Source: an uncultured Blautia sp. (lineage in GTDB: Bacteria; Bacillota; Clostridia; Lachnospirales; Lachnospiraceae). Taken from it: 64,000 nucleotides of DNA. Made by a program: the position numbers and the translations under genes. Location: NCBI GenBank assembly GCA_937900135.1, contig CALCDJ010000002.1, forward strand, positions 1-64,000. Direction: 5' to 3'. How positions within the stretch are numbered: position 1 is the first letter of the stretch; each line of letters begins with the position of its first letter. Positions 1 to 6,852 of this stretch are shown one piece after another. The notes under the pieces were generated by a model. That model ran no database searches. It was not told the DNA's origin and was given only the letters and a program-made list of their open reading frames with translations.

Positions 1-42
1 AGATTGTAGCAGAATAAAAAATGAAAAAACAGATACGGATGA

Positions 43-267
43 TTACTTACTTACGAAGAAATGAGAAAGGAAGTTGCTGTTGAAGCTGAAGCAAAAGGAA
101 AAACAGAAGGAAAAGCAGAAGGGAAGGCAGAAGGAAAAGCAGAGACAACAAAGAAATTAGCTTTAAAGATGCTGGCAAGAGGTCGTAATTCGATAGAAGA
201 GATTGCAGAGATGACGGGATTACCTTTGGAAGAAGTTCGTGAGCTGGCTAAAAAGGAGATTGCTTAA
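43..267 (+). pseudogene. C-terminal remnant of an Rpn-family nuclease/transposase
   Basis: This is only the tail of a PD-(D/E)XK Rpn-family (recombination-promoting nuclease, formerly putative transposase) protein. What remains is a lysine/glutamate/glycine-rich repeat (KGKTEGKAEGKAEGKAE), then the segment ending in MTGLPLEEVRELAKKEIA that commonly closes these proteins. The open frame continues upstream of the first ATG (61) back to a TGA at 40-42, so the nuclease core is missing or frameshifted. A strong terminator follows directly. A second, shorter copy of the same ending lies at 11213-11290, and an intact family member at 8619-9512. Confidence 0.7.
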
Positions 268-276
268 AGCTGTTCA

Positions 277-307
277 ACCCCAGACGTAGATGTCTGGGGT
301 GTTTTTT
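277..307 (+). terminator. Intrinsic terminator after the Rpn remnant
   Basis: A 9-bp stem (ACCCCAGAC at 277-285 with GTCTGGGGT at 292-300) is followed by GTTTTTTT. From here to about 531 I see no gene, only AT-rich sequence with poly-T tracts. Confidence 0.85.
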
Positions 308-531
308 TATGCAAAACATCGAATATTTATGAATAACATCAAATTATCTGCAAAAGGGAAAAAACAGCAATTTTGTCCCTATAATTTATCAAGCTATAGG
401 GCAAACAGGATAATAGGGACAACTGTTAAAAAAATATAGAAAAATACGAAAAAGCTAGAGTTTCTGGGTGGTCAGAAGCTCTTTTTTTAATTTTTTTTGA
501 AAAAATTGTTGTTCCTATCTTGACATGATGA

Positions 532-735
532 GGACTTCGTCCGGGAGAGAAGCTGTTCGAAGAGAAATTGATGGCAGAGGAAGGATTAAAACGAACCAAG
601 AATGATCTGATCCATTCCAGACCAAAATACAACAGCGCCATCAGTACTTTTTGCTGGGCGGTTGCAAATAATGAAGAATTTACTGTGAACGACAGAGCAA
701 CAGAGCTGGAAGTTCTTTATATTGATGATCTGGTA
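532..735 (+). pseudogene. Scar joining fragments of two capsule nucleotide-sugar enzymes (CapD-like tail, CapF-like piece)
   Basis: In one frame, right after a TGA at 529-531, about 25 codons (532-607) read LRPGEKLFEEKLMAEEGL and so on. This is the C-terminal signature of CapD/FlaA1-type UDP-GlcNAc 4,6-dehydratases. The frame then runs into SRPKYNSAISTFCWAVANNE...LEVLYIDDLVDL (608-735), which looks like the middle of a CapF/WbjC-type epimerase/reductase, where such proteins read CRPNYNSAVATFC...LVYIDDV. Neither enzyme is complete, so this is a deletion scar from a former capsule locus. It runs on directly into the fragment at 739-941. Family assignment is by motif memory, with no alignment run. 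Confidence 0.6.
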
Positions 736-738
736 GAT

Positions 739-941
739 CTCTGTATGATTCTGAAGTTATGTATTGGATGGGATACATTTACAGATATTGGCATTACTAC
801 AAGGATGAATCAAGTAAAAAAATCTATCAGCAAGCAAATGCGAAGACAATGAAGCGAAATTACATGATGTTCCATACGATGGCTCCGGAACTGGCTATTG
901 AGAATTTGATCGAGATCAAACGACAAAAAAGAAATAAGTAA
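739..941 (+). pseudogene. Orphan C-terminal fragment of the 4856-5278 gene family
   Basis: About 60 codons (MYWMGYIYRYWHYYKDES...RQKRNK; first ATG at 759) are nearly identical to the C-terminus of the protein at 4856-5278. The DNA match covers 739-948 against 5076-5285 with about six mismatches. The fragment has no ribosome site or N-terminus and is fused out of frame to the capsule-enzyme scar. It is non-functional but marks a recombination end point. Confidence 0.75.
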
Positions 942-1002
942 ACAGACACCCCCATGGCAAGTATCCTGCTTACGAATCCTCATAACAAAACACTATATTT
1001 CA

Positions 1003-1031
1003 TTGCATTTCCATCTTATCTGTGATAAACT
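1003..1031 (+). promoter_or_regulatory. Probable sigma-A promoter of the capsule-control operon
   Basis: TTGCAT (1003-1008), a 17-bp spacer and TAAACT (1026-1031), with an extended -10 TG at 1023-1024. It lies about 35 bp before the AAGGAG ribosome site of the first gene. Confidence 0.55.
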
Positions 1032-1066
1032 GAATGGGTTAAGAATAAAAAAGGAAAAGGAGCATT

Positions 1067-1825
1067 ATGAACGAGAAAATACAAGCAAGAGAAACTTACA
1101 GAGAAGATACCATTGATCTGCTGGAACTCTTCTTTGCTATAAAAAGAAAAATCTTACTCATACTGGCGGTAGCCCTGTTGGGCGCGACTCTATATGGAGG
1201 ATATACCATTTATTTTATTGATCCTATTTATACCTCCACCTCCAGCGTACTGATTTTATCCAAAGAAACGACTTTGACCTCCCTTGCTGATCTGCAGCTG
1301 GGAAGCCAGTTGGCCAGTGATTATCAGGTGTTGATCAAGAGTACCACTGTTATGGAGAATACCATTAAGAAGGTAAACAAAGATCGAAAAGAGGATAACA
1401 AGAAGGCACTGAAGCTTACAGCAGAAGATCTGAAGGCATGCACTACCATCAACAATCCTTCGGACACCCGTATTTTGGAGATTTCTGTGGAACATACTGA
1501 TCCGGAGATTGCCAGGGAACTTACTGATGCCATCGCAGAGGTATCCTCTGAATACGTAGGTGACAAAATGGAAATCATTCCGCCCAAGGTCATTGAAAAA
1601 GGCAAGGTGCCTACGGTTCAGACTGCGCCCAGTGTAAAGAAAAACCTGGTTCTTGGTTTTCTCATTGGTTTTGTCTTAAGCGCTGGTCTCATTTGTCTGA
1701 AAGTGATCCTTGACGATACCATTAAGACAGAGGAAGATTTTGAGAATTATCTTGGAATTCCCTGCCTTGCTTCCGTACCGGATAGAAAAGACTACATAAC
1801 CAAAAAGAAATCAAAACGCAGATAA
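1067..1825 (+). CDS. Wzz/CpsC-type chain-length regulator and kinase modulator
   Basis: This 252-residue membrane protein belongs to the Wzz/CapA family. It sets polysaccharide chain length and activates the partner BY-kinase encoded just downstream. After a short cytoplasmic N-terminus there is one membrane segment (about residues 28-50, ILLILAVALLGATLYGGYTI), a long extracellular region, and a second membrane segment (about 192-215). The cytoplasmic tail, ending in a basic KKKSKRR, would contact the kinase. AAGGAG precedes the ATG, and the kinase starts 12 bp after the stop. This split arrangement (separate modulator and kinase) is typical of Gram-positive capsule systems such as CpsC/CpsD. 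Confidence 0.85.
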   Translation: MNEKIQARETYREDTIDLLELFFAIKRKILLILAVALLGATLYGGYTIYFIDPIYTSTSSVLILSKETTLTSLADLQLGSQLASDYQVLIKSTTVMENTIKKVNKDRKEDNKKALKLTAEDLKACTTINNPSDTRILEISVEHTDPEIARELTDAIAEVSSEYVGDKMEIIPPKVIEKGKVPTVQTAPSVKKNLVLGFLIGFVLSAGLICLKVILDDTIKTEEDFENYLGIPCLASVPDRKDYITKKKSKRR

Positions 1826-1837
1826 GGAGGGAGAACG

Positions 1838-2551
1838 ATGAAACGAATTACTATTGAAGATATCCGAAAACAGGATTTTCATTATGCAGAAGCCATCAAA
1901 ACCCTTCAGACCAATATCCAGTTTGCGGGAAAGAGCGTAAAGACCATCCTTATTACCAGTTGTTACCCAAACGAGGGAAAAAGTGATATTACCTTTTCAC
2001 TTGCCAAGGAGATGGCTGCTTCCGGAAAGCATGTCCTTCTTCTGGATGCAGATATCCGGAAGTCCTCCTTTATTTCCCGTTTTCGAGTGCATGAGACAGT
2101 ATATGGGCTTTCTCAGTATTTAAGTGGACAGATTGGTCCCCAGGATTTGATTTATATGACCAATTATAAAAATATGGATATGATTTTTGCCGGACCAACA
2201 GCCCCTAATCCCACCAGTCTTCTGGGGGATGAAATCTTTTCCATGCTTTTTGAAACCCTGAGGGAGCATTACGATTATATATTTGTGGACACACCTCCAA
2301 TTAATTCTGTCATTGATGCAGCTGTCGTAGCCCAGCGCTGTGACGGAGCAGTGATGGTGGTGGAAAATCAGGCGGTGAGTTATCGTGCTGTACAGAAGGC
2401 TTTATCACAGATTGAGAAGAGTGGCTGTCAGATTCTCGGAGGAGTATTGAACAAAGTAGATACCAGAAGAGATAAGTATTATTCTCATTACTATAAAAAA
2501 TATGGATATTATTCTAAAAAGTCGGATGAGTATATCCAAAATCAGGACTAA
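1838..2551 (+). CDS. CpsD/CapB-type tyrosine autokinase (BY-kinase)
   Basis: This 237-residue cytoplasmic P-loop kinase autophosphorylates on a C-terminal tyrosine cluster to regulate capsule assembly. Visible motifs are Walker A (residues 41-49, SCYPNEGKS), Walker A' (67-73, VLLLDAD) and Walker B (147-154, YIFVDTPP). The tyrosine-rich tail is DKYYSHYYKKYGYYSKKSDEY (at about 210-230). The residue after GKS is Asp rather than the usual Thr/Ser, which is unusual but leaves the magnesium-binding Ser in place. It has a GGAGGG ribosome site and sits tightly between the Wzz-type gene and the LCP gene. Its expected phosphatase is at 10475-11206, about 8 kb away. Confidence 0.9.
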   Translation: MKRITIEDIRKQDFHYAEAIKTLQTNIQFAGKSVKTILITSCYPNEGKSDITFSLAKEMAASGKHVLLLDADIRKSSFISRFRVHETVYGLSQYLSGQIGPQDLIYMTNYKNMDMIFAGPTAPNPTSLLGDEIFSMLFETLREHYDYIFVDTPPINSVIDAAVVAQRCDGAVMVVENQAVSYRAVQKALSQIEKSGCQILGGVLNKVDTRRDKYYSHYYKKYGYYSKKSDEYIQNQD

Positions 2552-2560
2552 GCGATTATT

Positions 2561-3529
2561 ATGAAGCAGAATAAACATACCTTTCTTTTTGGGGGAATAA
2601 TCGTGGTTCTCCTTCTTTTCTGCATGGGAATTTTGTGGAAGGAGCACAGCCGGAACAAAACGCTTACCGCTTCCGTGAAGCAGGAAGCAATGTCTGAGGA
2701 AAAAACGCATACCTACAATGAGCACCTCAGCAATTATCTGTTTCTGGGAGTCGATACCAGCGAACCGGTGGAGACTTATGAAGTACAGGCAGATGCCGGT
2801 CAGGCGGATACTATTTTTCTGGTATCGTTGAATCGAAAAACCAAGGAGATTCAGGTTCTTGCCATTCCCCGTGATACCATTGCAGAAATCCAGGTGCTTG
2901 CCCCTGGAGGCAAAAGCCTGGGAACCACCAAACAGCATCTGAATATCCAGTATGCTTTCGGAGACGGGAAGCATAAGAGCTGCCGGCTGATGAAGGATGC
3001 CGTATCTCGGCTTTTGGATAATCTTCCCATCCAGGGATATTGTTCTCTGAATCTGGATGGAATTCCATTGCTGGCTGATCTGGTGGATGGAGTGGAAGTT
3101 ACCATTCCTGATGACAGTTTTGAAGATGCCTATCCTGAGTTTCAGGAGGGAACCACCGTTACCCTGACCAGTGAAAATGTGGAAGCTTTTGTTCGCTATC
3201 GTGACCGAACCACCAGTCAAAGCGCTCTGGTTCGTCAGGAACACCAGAAGCTTTTTCTCCAGGCATATCTGAAAAAAGCCAGAGAATATCAGGAAAAAGA
3301 AGCCGCTTTTGTTACAGAGATGTATGAAGCACTGGAACCCTATATGGTCACCAATATGGGATCAGATTTCTTTGTGGATCTTCTGAAGGCCTCCGAAGAA
3401 GGAGAACCCATATCATATACCCTTCCCGGAGAAGGACGAGAAGGCTCGGACGGTTATGAAGAGTATCATGTGGATGAAAAAGCTCTTTCAGATTTGCTGC
3501 TTCAGATGTTTTACCGGAAAGATAGTTGA
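2561..3529 (+). CDS. LytR-CpsA-Psr (LCP) family glycopolymer ligase
   Basis: LCP proteins transfer lipid-linked glycopolymers such as capsule or teichoic acid onto peptidoglycan. This 322-residue protein has an N-terminal membrane anchor (about residues 8-26) and an extracellular LCP domain. Recognisable blocks are NYLFLGVDTS, ADTIFLVSLNRKTKEIQVLAIPRDT (strand plus catalytic Arg), HLNIQYAFGDG and the late FVRYRDRTTSQSALVRQEHQ with conserved arginines. It is the third gene of the capsule-control operon, starting 9 bp after the kinase stop. The ribosome site is weak, so translational coupling is likely. Confidence 0.88.
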   Translation: MKQNKHTFLFGGIIVVLLLFCMGILWKEHSRNKTLTASVKQEAMSEEKTHTYNEHLSNYLFLGVDTSEPVETYEVQADAGQADTIFLVSLNRKTKEIQVLAIPRDTIAEIQVLAPGGKSLGTTKQHLNIQYAFGDGKHKSCRLMKDAVSRLLDNLPIQGYCSLNLDGIPLLADLVDGVEVTIPDDSFEDAYPEFQEGTTVTLTSENVEAFVRYRDRTTSQSALVRQEHQKLFLQAYLKKAREYQEKEAAFVTEMYEALEPYMVTNMGSDFFVDLLKASEEGEPISYTLPGEGREGSDGYEEYHVDEKALSDLLLQMFYRKDS

Positions 3530-3591
3530 TGGACAGACCATTATCTATAAATCTTACGTAACAAAATCAATAAATAAAGGAGAGATGAGAA

Positions 3592-4347
3592 ATGAAGGTT
3601 GCAAAAAAACTTTTAGCGGGAATTATGACAGCTGCATTATGTGTAACAGCGCCAGTTGGCGTTTGGGCAGCAGAAGTAGCACATAACAGCATGACAGTAT
3701 CCGTAAAACCCAGCGGTGACAGTGACGGTAAGTATGTAGTGACAGAAAAGATCGAGGAAACGGAATCTTTTCAGGTGTTAAAGGAAGAAGCACCCATGGT
3801 GGCTGACCTGGTGGAAACCATCAATAAGATTGTAAATGCCCTTCTGAATGAAGAAGAAGAATTGGAGCATGGAATTCCAGAAGAGAGTCTTTCTGAAGAT
3901 GCAGGAAAAAAAGCGTCCATCAAGTTTGTTGCTGAAATCAAGAAGCTTCTGGAAGAGACAGACGAAGAGGGAAAGCAGGTTCTGACAGAAGAAGCGAAAG
4001 AGGCTGCCGAAAAGATCCTTACAGAAATGGAAGAGAAGGAACTGGATTTCGTTACCCCGTTCTTTGACCTGGATCTGGAAAAAGATGCCGAGGTAGAGAA
4101 GAATGAGGATGGAAATTATGACGTAACTTTAAGTGTTCCGTTATTGACGGATTCTCTGGAAGATGTAAATCTGCTCCATTACAGTACTGTTCGTCATCTC
4201 TGGGAAATCATCGAACCAGATGAGGTAGATACAGAGAAACAGACACTGAAAGCAGAATTTATGGATTTCTCTCCGATTGCCATCGTTGCAAAGGTAGATA
4301 CCCAGGAAACACCAGAAGTGACTGTAACACCGGCTGCAGAAGAATAA
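3592..4347 (+). CDS. Secreted acidic helical protein of unknown function
   Basis: I do not recognise this 251-residue protein. It starts with a clear signal peptide (MKVAKKLLAGIMTAALCVTA..., probable cleavage near VWA-AE) and has no other membrane segment. The mature part is very acidic, with charged helical stretches (about residues 70-150) followed by a beta-rich section that ends in a Thr/Pro tail (TPEVTVTPAAEE). It has an AAAGGAGAG ribosome site, lies 62 bp after the LCP gene in the same direction, and is closed by a terminator, so it is probably the last gene of the capsule-control operon. A cell-envelope role is inferred from context only. Confidence 0.75.
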   Translation: MKVAKKLLAGIMTAALCVTAPVGVWAAEVAHNSMTVSVKPSGDSDGKYVVTEKIEETESFQVLKEEAPMVADLVETINKIVNALLNEEEELEHGIPEESLSEDAGKKASIKFVAEIKKLLEETDEEGKQVLTEEAKEAAEKILTEMEEKELDFVTPFFDLDLEKDAEVEKNEDGNYDVTLSVPLLTDSLEDVNLLHYSTVRHLWEIIEPDEVDTEKQTLKAEFMDFSPIAIVAKVDTQETPEVTVTPAAEE

Positions 4348-4370
4348 AAAAATGCAAATCCAGTGATAAA

Positions 4371-4403
4371 AAGCGGAACTGTAAAAGTGCAGTTCCGTTT
4401 TTT
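4371..4403 (+). terminator. Intrinsic terminator of the capsule-control operon
   Basis: CGGAACTG (4374-4381) pairs with CAGTTCCG (4390-4397) and is followed by TTTTTT. It marks the end of the unit starting at 1067. Confidence 0.85.
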
Positions 4404-4509
4404 ACTTGGGAAAAAGTATACGGTAAATAGCTAGTACCGTGCTAGTTCTTTCAAATTTTGAGATAATCAACTCTAAAGATTGGCGCAGACAAGACTTAAG
4501 TGCTTACGA

Positions 4510-4538
4510 TTGACATAATATATAACAAAGTTTATAAT
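4510..4538 (+). promoter_or_regulatory. Perfect-consensus sigma-A promoter ahead of a truncated gene
   Basis: TTGACA (4510-4515), exactly 17 bp, TATAAT (4533-4538). It sits 22 bp before the first ATG of a gene fragment that has no ribosome site, so the promoter has probably been joined to a truncated module by deletion. Confidence 0.75.
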
Positions 4539-4560
4539 AAAATATATAAAATATGTTAGA

Positions 4561-4851
4561 ATGTTTTATGCACTCGATAATTTCTTTCGAGGGATGATTA
4601 CCGACCTGGGGTTAATTAAAAGCCTGTCCACCCTTCAATTAGGACGGCAATATGTGGCTGTGACGCAGACTGGCTGTGATGCAGTTCGTATTGAAAAGGA
4701 AATTCCAATTTCATATCTGGAACGAAGATTTCTGCAAGATTTCAGCGAGGAAAATAGAGCAAATGGAATTTCGATGGCAAATGATATCTGCAAAAACCAT
4801 AGACGTGAAGGATTGTTTTTTGATGAGATGATCGAGCAGGAAAGGGAGTAG
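4561..4851 (+). pseudogene. C-terminal part of a DUF3990-like protein
   Basis: This 96-codon frame (MFYALDNFFRGMITDLG...RREGLFFDEMIEQERE) resembles the C-terminal half of the DUF3990 proteins common in Lachnospiraceae. Those are normally about 150-180 residues, with an ADP-ribosyltransferase-like N-terminal region. That N-terminal part is missing here. There is no ribosome site before the ATG and a perfect promoter directly abuts it, so I read it as a 5' truncation. The next gene starts 4 bp after the stop, as expected for the DUF3791/DUF3990/partner module. Family assignment is from memory of the motif. Confidence 0.6.
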
Positions 4852-4855
4852 GAAA

Positions 4856-5278
4856 ATGGATTTGATGCAATCAAAGCTATGTGATATTCAAGGTCGGCTC
4901 TTTGAATTATCCGTTAAAAAGGAGTATGACAGTGAGGCGTTTGTTTCCTTCTTTATGAGATCCAATGTTGCAAGATACCTTGATTCCAGATATAACCGAA
5001 TGCAATGGGCTGGTGAAGAATATCTTCTTGAAGAAGTGCTTGATGAAGCAGGAGATAAAGTCACAAAAACAGGACCTCTGTATGATTCTGAAGTTATGTA
5101 TTGGATGGGATACATTTACAGATATTGGCATTACTACAAGGATGAATCAAGTAAAAAAATCTATCAGCAGGCAAATGCGAAGACAATGAAGCGAAATTAC
5201 ATGATGTTCCATACGATGGATCCAGAACTGGCTATTGAGGATTTGATCGAAATCAAACGCCAAAAAAGAAATAAGTAA
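4856..5278 (+). CDS. Small uncharacterised protein of the DUF3990 module
   Basis: This 140-residue soluble protein appears complete (MDLMQSKLCDIQGRLF... to ...RQKRNK), with GGGAGTAGG as ribosome site upstream. The central part is rich in aromatic residues (YWMGYIYRYWHYY), followed by the conserved-looking AKTMKRNYMMFHTMDPELAI. In gut Lachnospiraceae, proteins of this kind often follow DUF3791 and DUF3990 genes; the function of the set is unknown to me. A toxin-antitoxin-like role is possible but unproven. Its last 210 bp recur almost identically at 739-948, and a 24-bp piece recurs at 10350-10373. Confidence 0.65.
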   Translation: MDLMQSKLCDIQGRLFELSVKKEYDSEAFVSFFMRSNVARYLDSRYNRMQWAGEEYLLEEVLDEAGDKVTKTGPLYDSEVMYWMGYIYRYWHYYKDESSKKIYQQANAKTMKRNYMMFHTMDPELAIEDLIEIKRQKRNK

Positions 5279-5299
5279 ACAGACAATATGAAAGGGGTT

Positions 5300-5332
5300 G
5301 GACCTTCACTTGGTCCTCAGCTCATGGCTGAG
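5300..5332 (+). repeat. Two tandem small hairpins
   Basis: GGACC (5300-5304) pairs with GGTCC (5312-5316) and is followed at once by CTCAGC (5316-5321) pairing with GCTGAG (5327-5332). There is no T-run. Role unknown. Confidence 0.45.
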
Positions 5333-5574
5333 ATGCATTAAAAGATTTGGAAGAAAAACCCGCAATGGTTTATGTATCAGAAGTATGCCATTTTTATAAA
5401 GATAGAGGGTATTGCTACGGTGGAGGAATGCATATTGATCCTGTTTTTCCGGCATATGATGTAAAGGCTTGTGTAGGAAAAACTGAATATACAATAATAT
5501 ATTTGTCAGAAGAAAAAAATAAGAAGTATAGTCAGCGTGGTACTTATGAGTTGTTGGTTGAAATATGCATGTAG
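5332..5574 (+). pseudogene. Unrecognised fragment, probably 5'-truncated
   Basis: The open frame starts just after a TGA at 5329-5331 and encodes about 80 residues (DALKDLEEKPAMVYVSEVCHF...ELLVEICM). It has no convincing ribosome site or ATG start; the first candidate start is a TTG at 5347. The protein contains YCYGGG and two cysteines but no family I recognise. It lies between the DUF3990-like module and the promoter of the ATPase gene, so it is more likely a remnant than a working gene. Confidence 0.35.
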
Positions 5575-5588
5575 AAACTTAGATGTTA

Positions 5589-5666
5589 GATTAAAAACGA
5601 AAAAACTGTTGATAAATTCAGGCAAAGCGGATATAATAAGAAATGAGAAGGATTAAAAACGAAAAA
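5589..5666 (+). promoter_or_regulatory. Promoter of the ATPase/TOPRIM-like pair, bracketed by 16-bp direct repeats
   Basis: TTGATA (5609-5614), 17 bp, TATAAT (5632-5637) forms a near-consensus promoter. Identical 16-bp sequences GATTAAAAACGAAAAA lie at 5589-5604, just upstream of the -35, and at 5651-5666, in the transcript leader. Their centres are 62 bp apart, about six helical turns. This geometry suits cooperative repressor binding or looping. The gene starts at 5692 after a GGAGG site. Confidence 0.65.
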
Positions 5667-5691
5667 CGTGTAAATAATTTGGAGGTATATC

Positions 5692-6837
5692 ATGAAGGTG
5701 CTTAGAATTACAGCACAAGGCCTGCCATTGTTTAAGGAAGAATTAGACATATCTTTCTTTGCACAACAGCGCATTGCAGATGATGACAAAGACTTATTGT
5801 ATCCATTGTTTTCGAATGTGTATGTGAATTGTTCCAATGCATTTATTGGGATCAATGCTGCAGGCAAAACATCTGTACTTAAGGTCGTTTTGCTGACTTT
5901 GAACTTGTTGAACAATCAGCCAATTAACCACATCGAGACAAAAGAAATTTTGGGCGATACAGATATGGCGACTATTAATACCTATTTCTACTCAGAGGCA
6001 AAGGAAATTTGCAGATTGGAAACTGTTATTACATCAGAAAAAGCTAAAACAGAGGCAGTTTACTATAAAATAGTAAAGGAAACTTTGTGGGCAAAGTCTC
6101 AAGAATCTGTGACTGCAAGAAAGAATCTGACGGATTTTTCTTCATATGAGCCGATTGCAGTTCGTAAAGAGGAAGAATTTTTATCGGATGATGTAAGCAT
6201 CATTATCGCTTATAACAAAAAGAAAAAAGAACGAATGGACATTGTCAGCCTGTTATCCTTTACAAATATCAATGTTCTGCCGTTTGCAGATGAAATTCCG
6301 GCAGAGGTTATTTCTTTCTTAGATCCTACGGTGGAGAAGCTGTATTTTGATAAGGCAGAAAATAAAACATTGATTCACTTGCAGTTTAAAGATAGAAAAG
6401 AAATTGTGCTAAACAATCCAATAGATTTAAATTTGTATCTTTCTTCAGGAACAATAAAGGGTATCGTGGCATTTACTTTGGCGAAGGAAGTGCTGAAATC
6501 GGGCGGATATCTGGTCATGGATGAAATTGAGAACCATTTCAATAAGGAAATTGTTTCTACGCTGATTCGCTTTTTCATGGATACAAGGCTGAATAAAAAT
6601 GGAGGCACATTGATTTTTACTACGCATTATCCGGAGTTGCTTGATGAATACGACAGAAATGACAGTATTCATATCATCCGAAACAGAAATGGTATTACAG
6701 TAGATAATCTTGCTAATCTTTTAAAGCGAAATGATATTAAGAAAAGTGAGGCATACCAGAGTGGATTCTTAGAAGGAACGACGCCGATGTATGAGTCTTA
6801 TATGCGGTTGAAAAAGAGCATCGCAAATTCTATTTAA
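5692..6837 (+). CDS. AAA/ABC-type ATPase of the OLD/AAA_15 kind, putative defence protein
   Basis: This 381-residue soluble SMC/OLD-like ATPase carries Walker A (residues 53-61, GINAAGKTS), an ABC-signature-like LSSGT (250-254), Walker B (273-280, YLVMDEIE) and a switch histidine (TTHYPE, about 310-315). The insert between Walker A and the signature (about 65-245) is mixed alpha/beta rather than a long coiled coil. It has no nuclease domain of its own, unlike true OLD proteins, where a TOPRIM domain follows in the same chain. Here a TOPRIM-like protein is encoded 15 bp downstream. ATPase plus TOPRIM pairs are typical of phage-defence systems (for example AbiL-, PARIS- and Gabija-like), which is the inferred role. 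The gene has its own promoter and GGAGG site. Confidence 0.75.
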   Translation: MKVLRITAQGLPLFKEELDISFFAQQRIADDDKDLLYPLFSNVYVNCSNAFIGINAAGKTSVLKVVLLTLNLLNNQPINHIETKEILGDTDMATINTYFYSEAKEICRLETVITSEKAKTEAVYYKIVKETLWAKSQESVTARKNLTDFSSYEPIAVRKEEEFLSDDVSIIIAYNKKKKERMDIVSLLSFTNINVLPFADEIPAEVISFLDPTVEKLYFDKAENKTLIHLQFKDRKEIVLNNPIDLNLYLSSGTIKGIVAFTLAKEVLKSGGYLVMDEIENHFNKEIVSTLIRFFMDTRLNKNGGTLIFTTHYPELLDEYDRNDSIHIIRNRNGITVDNLANLLKRNDIKKSEAYQSGFLEGTTPMYESYMRLKKSIANSI

Positions 6838-6852
6838 GATAGGAGGATTGCG

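Noticed and set aside
426..641. 71-codon minus-strand frame
   Set aside because: Antisense to the CapD/CapF scar and encodes poly-Phe/Ser low-complexity sequence from T-rich DNA.
568..852. 94-codon frame as a real gene
   Set aside because: It is a chimera of capsule-enzyme fragments and out-of-frame sequence from the 4856-5278 family.
2405..3244. 279-codon minus-strand frame across the kinase and LCP genes
   Set aside because: It is antisense to two clearly conserved genes and has no protein family pattern.
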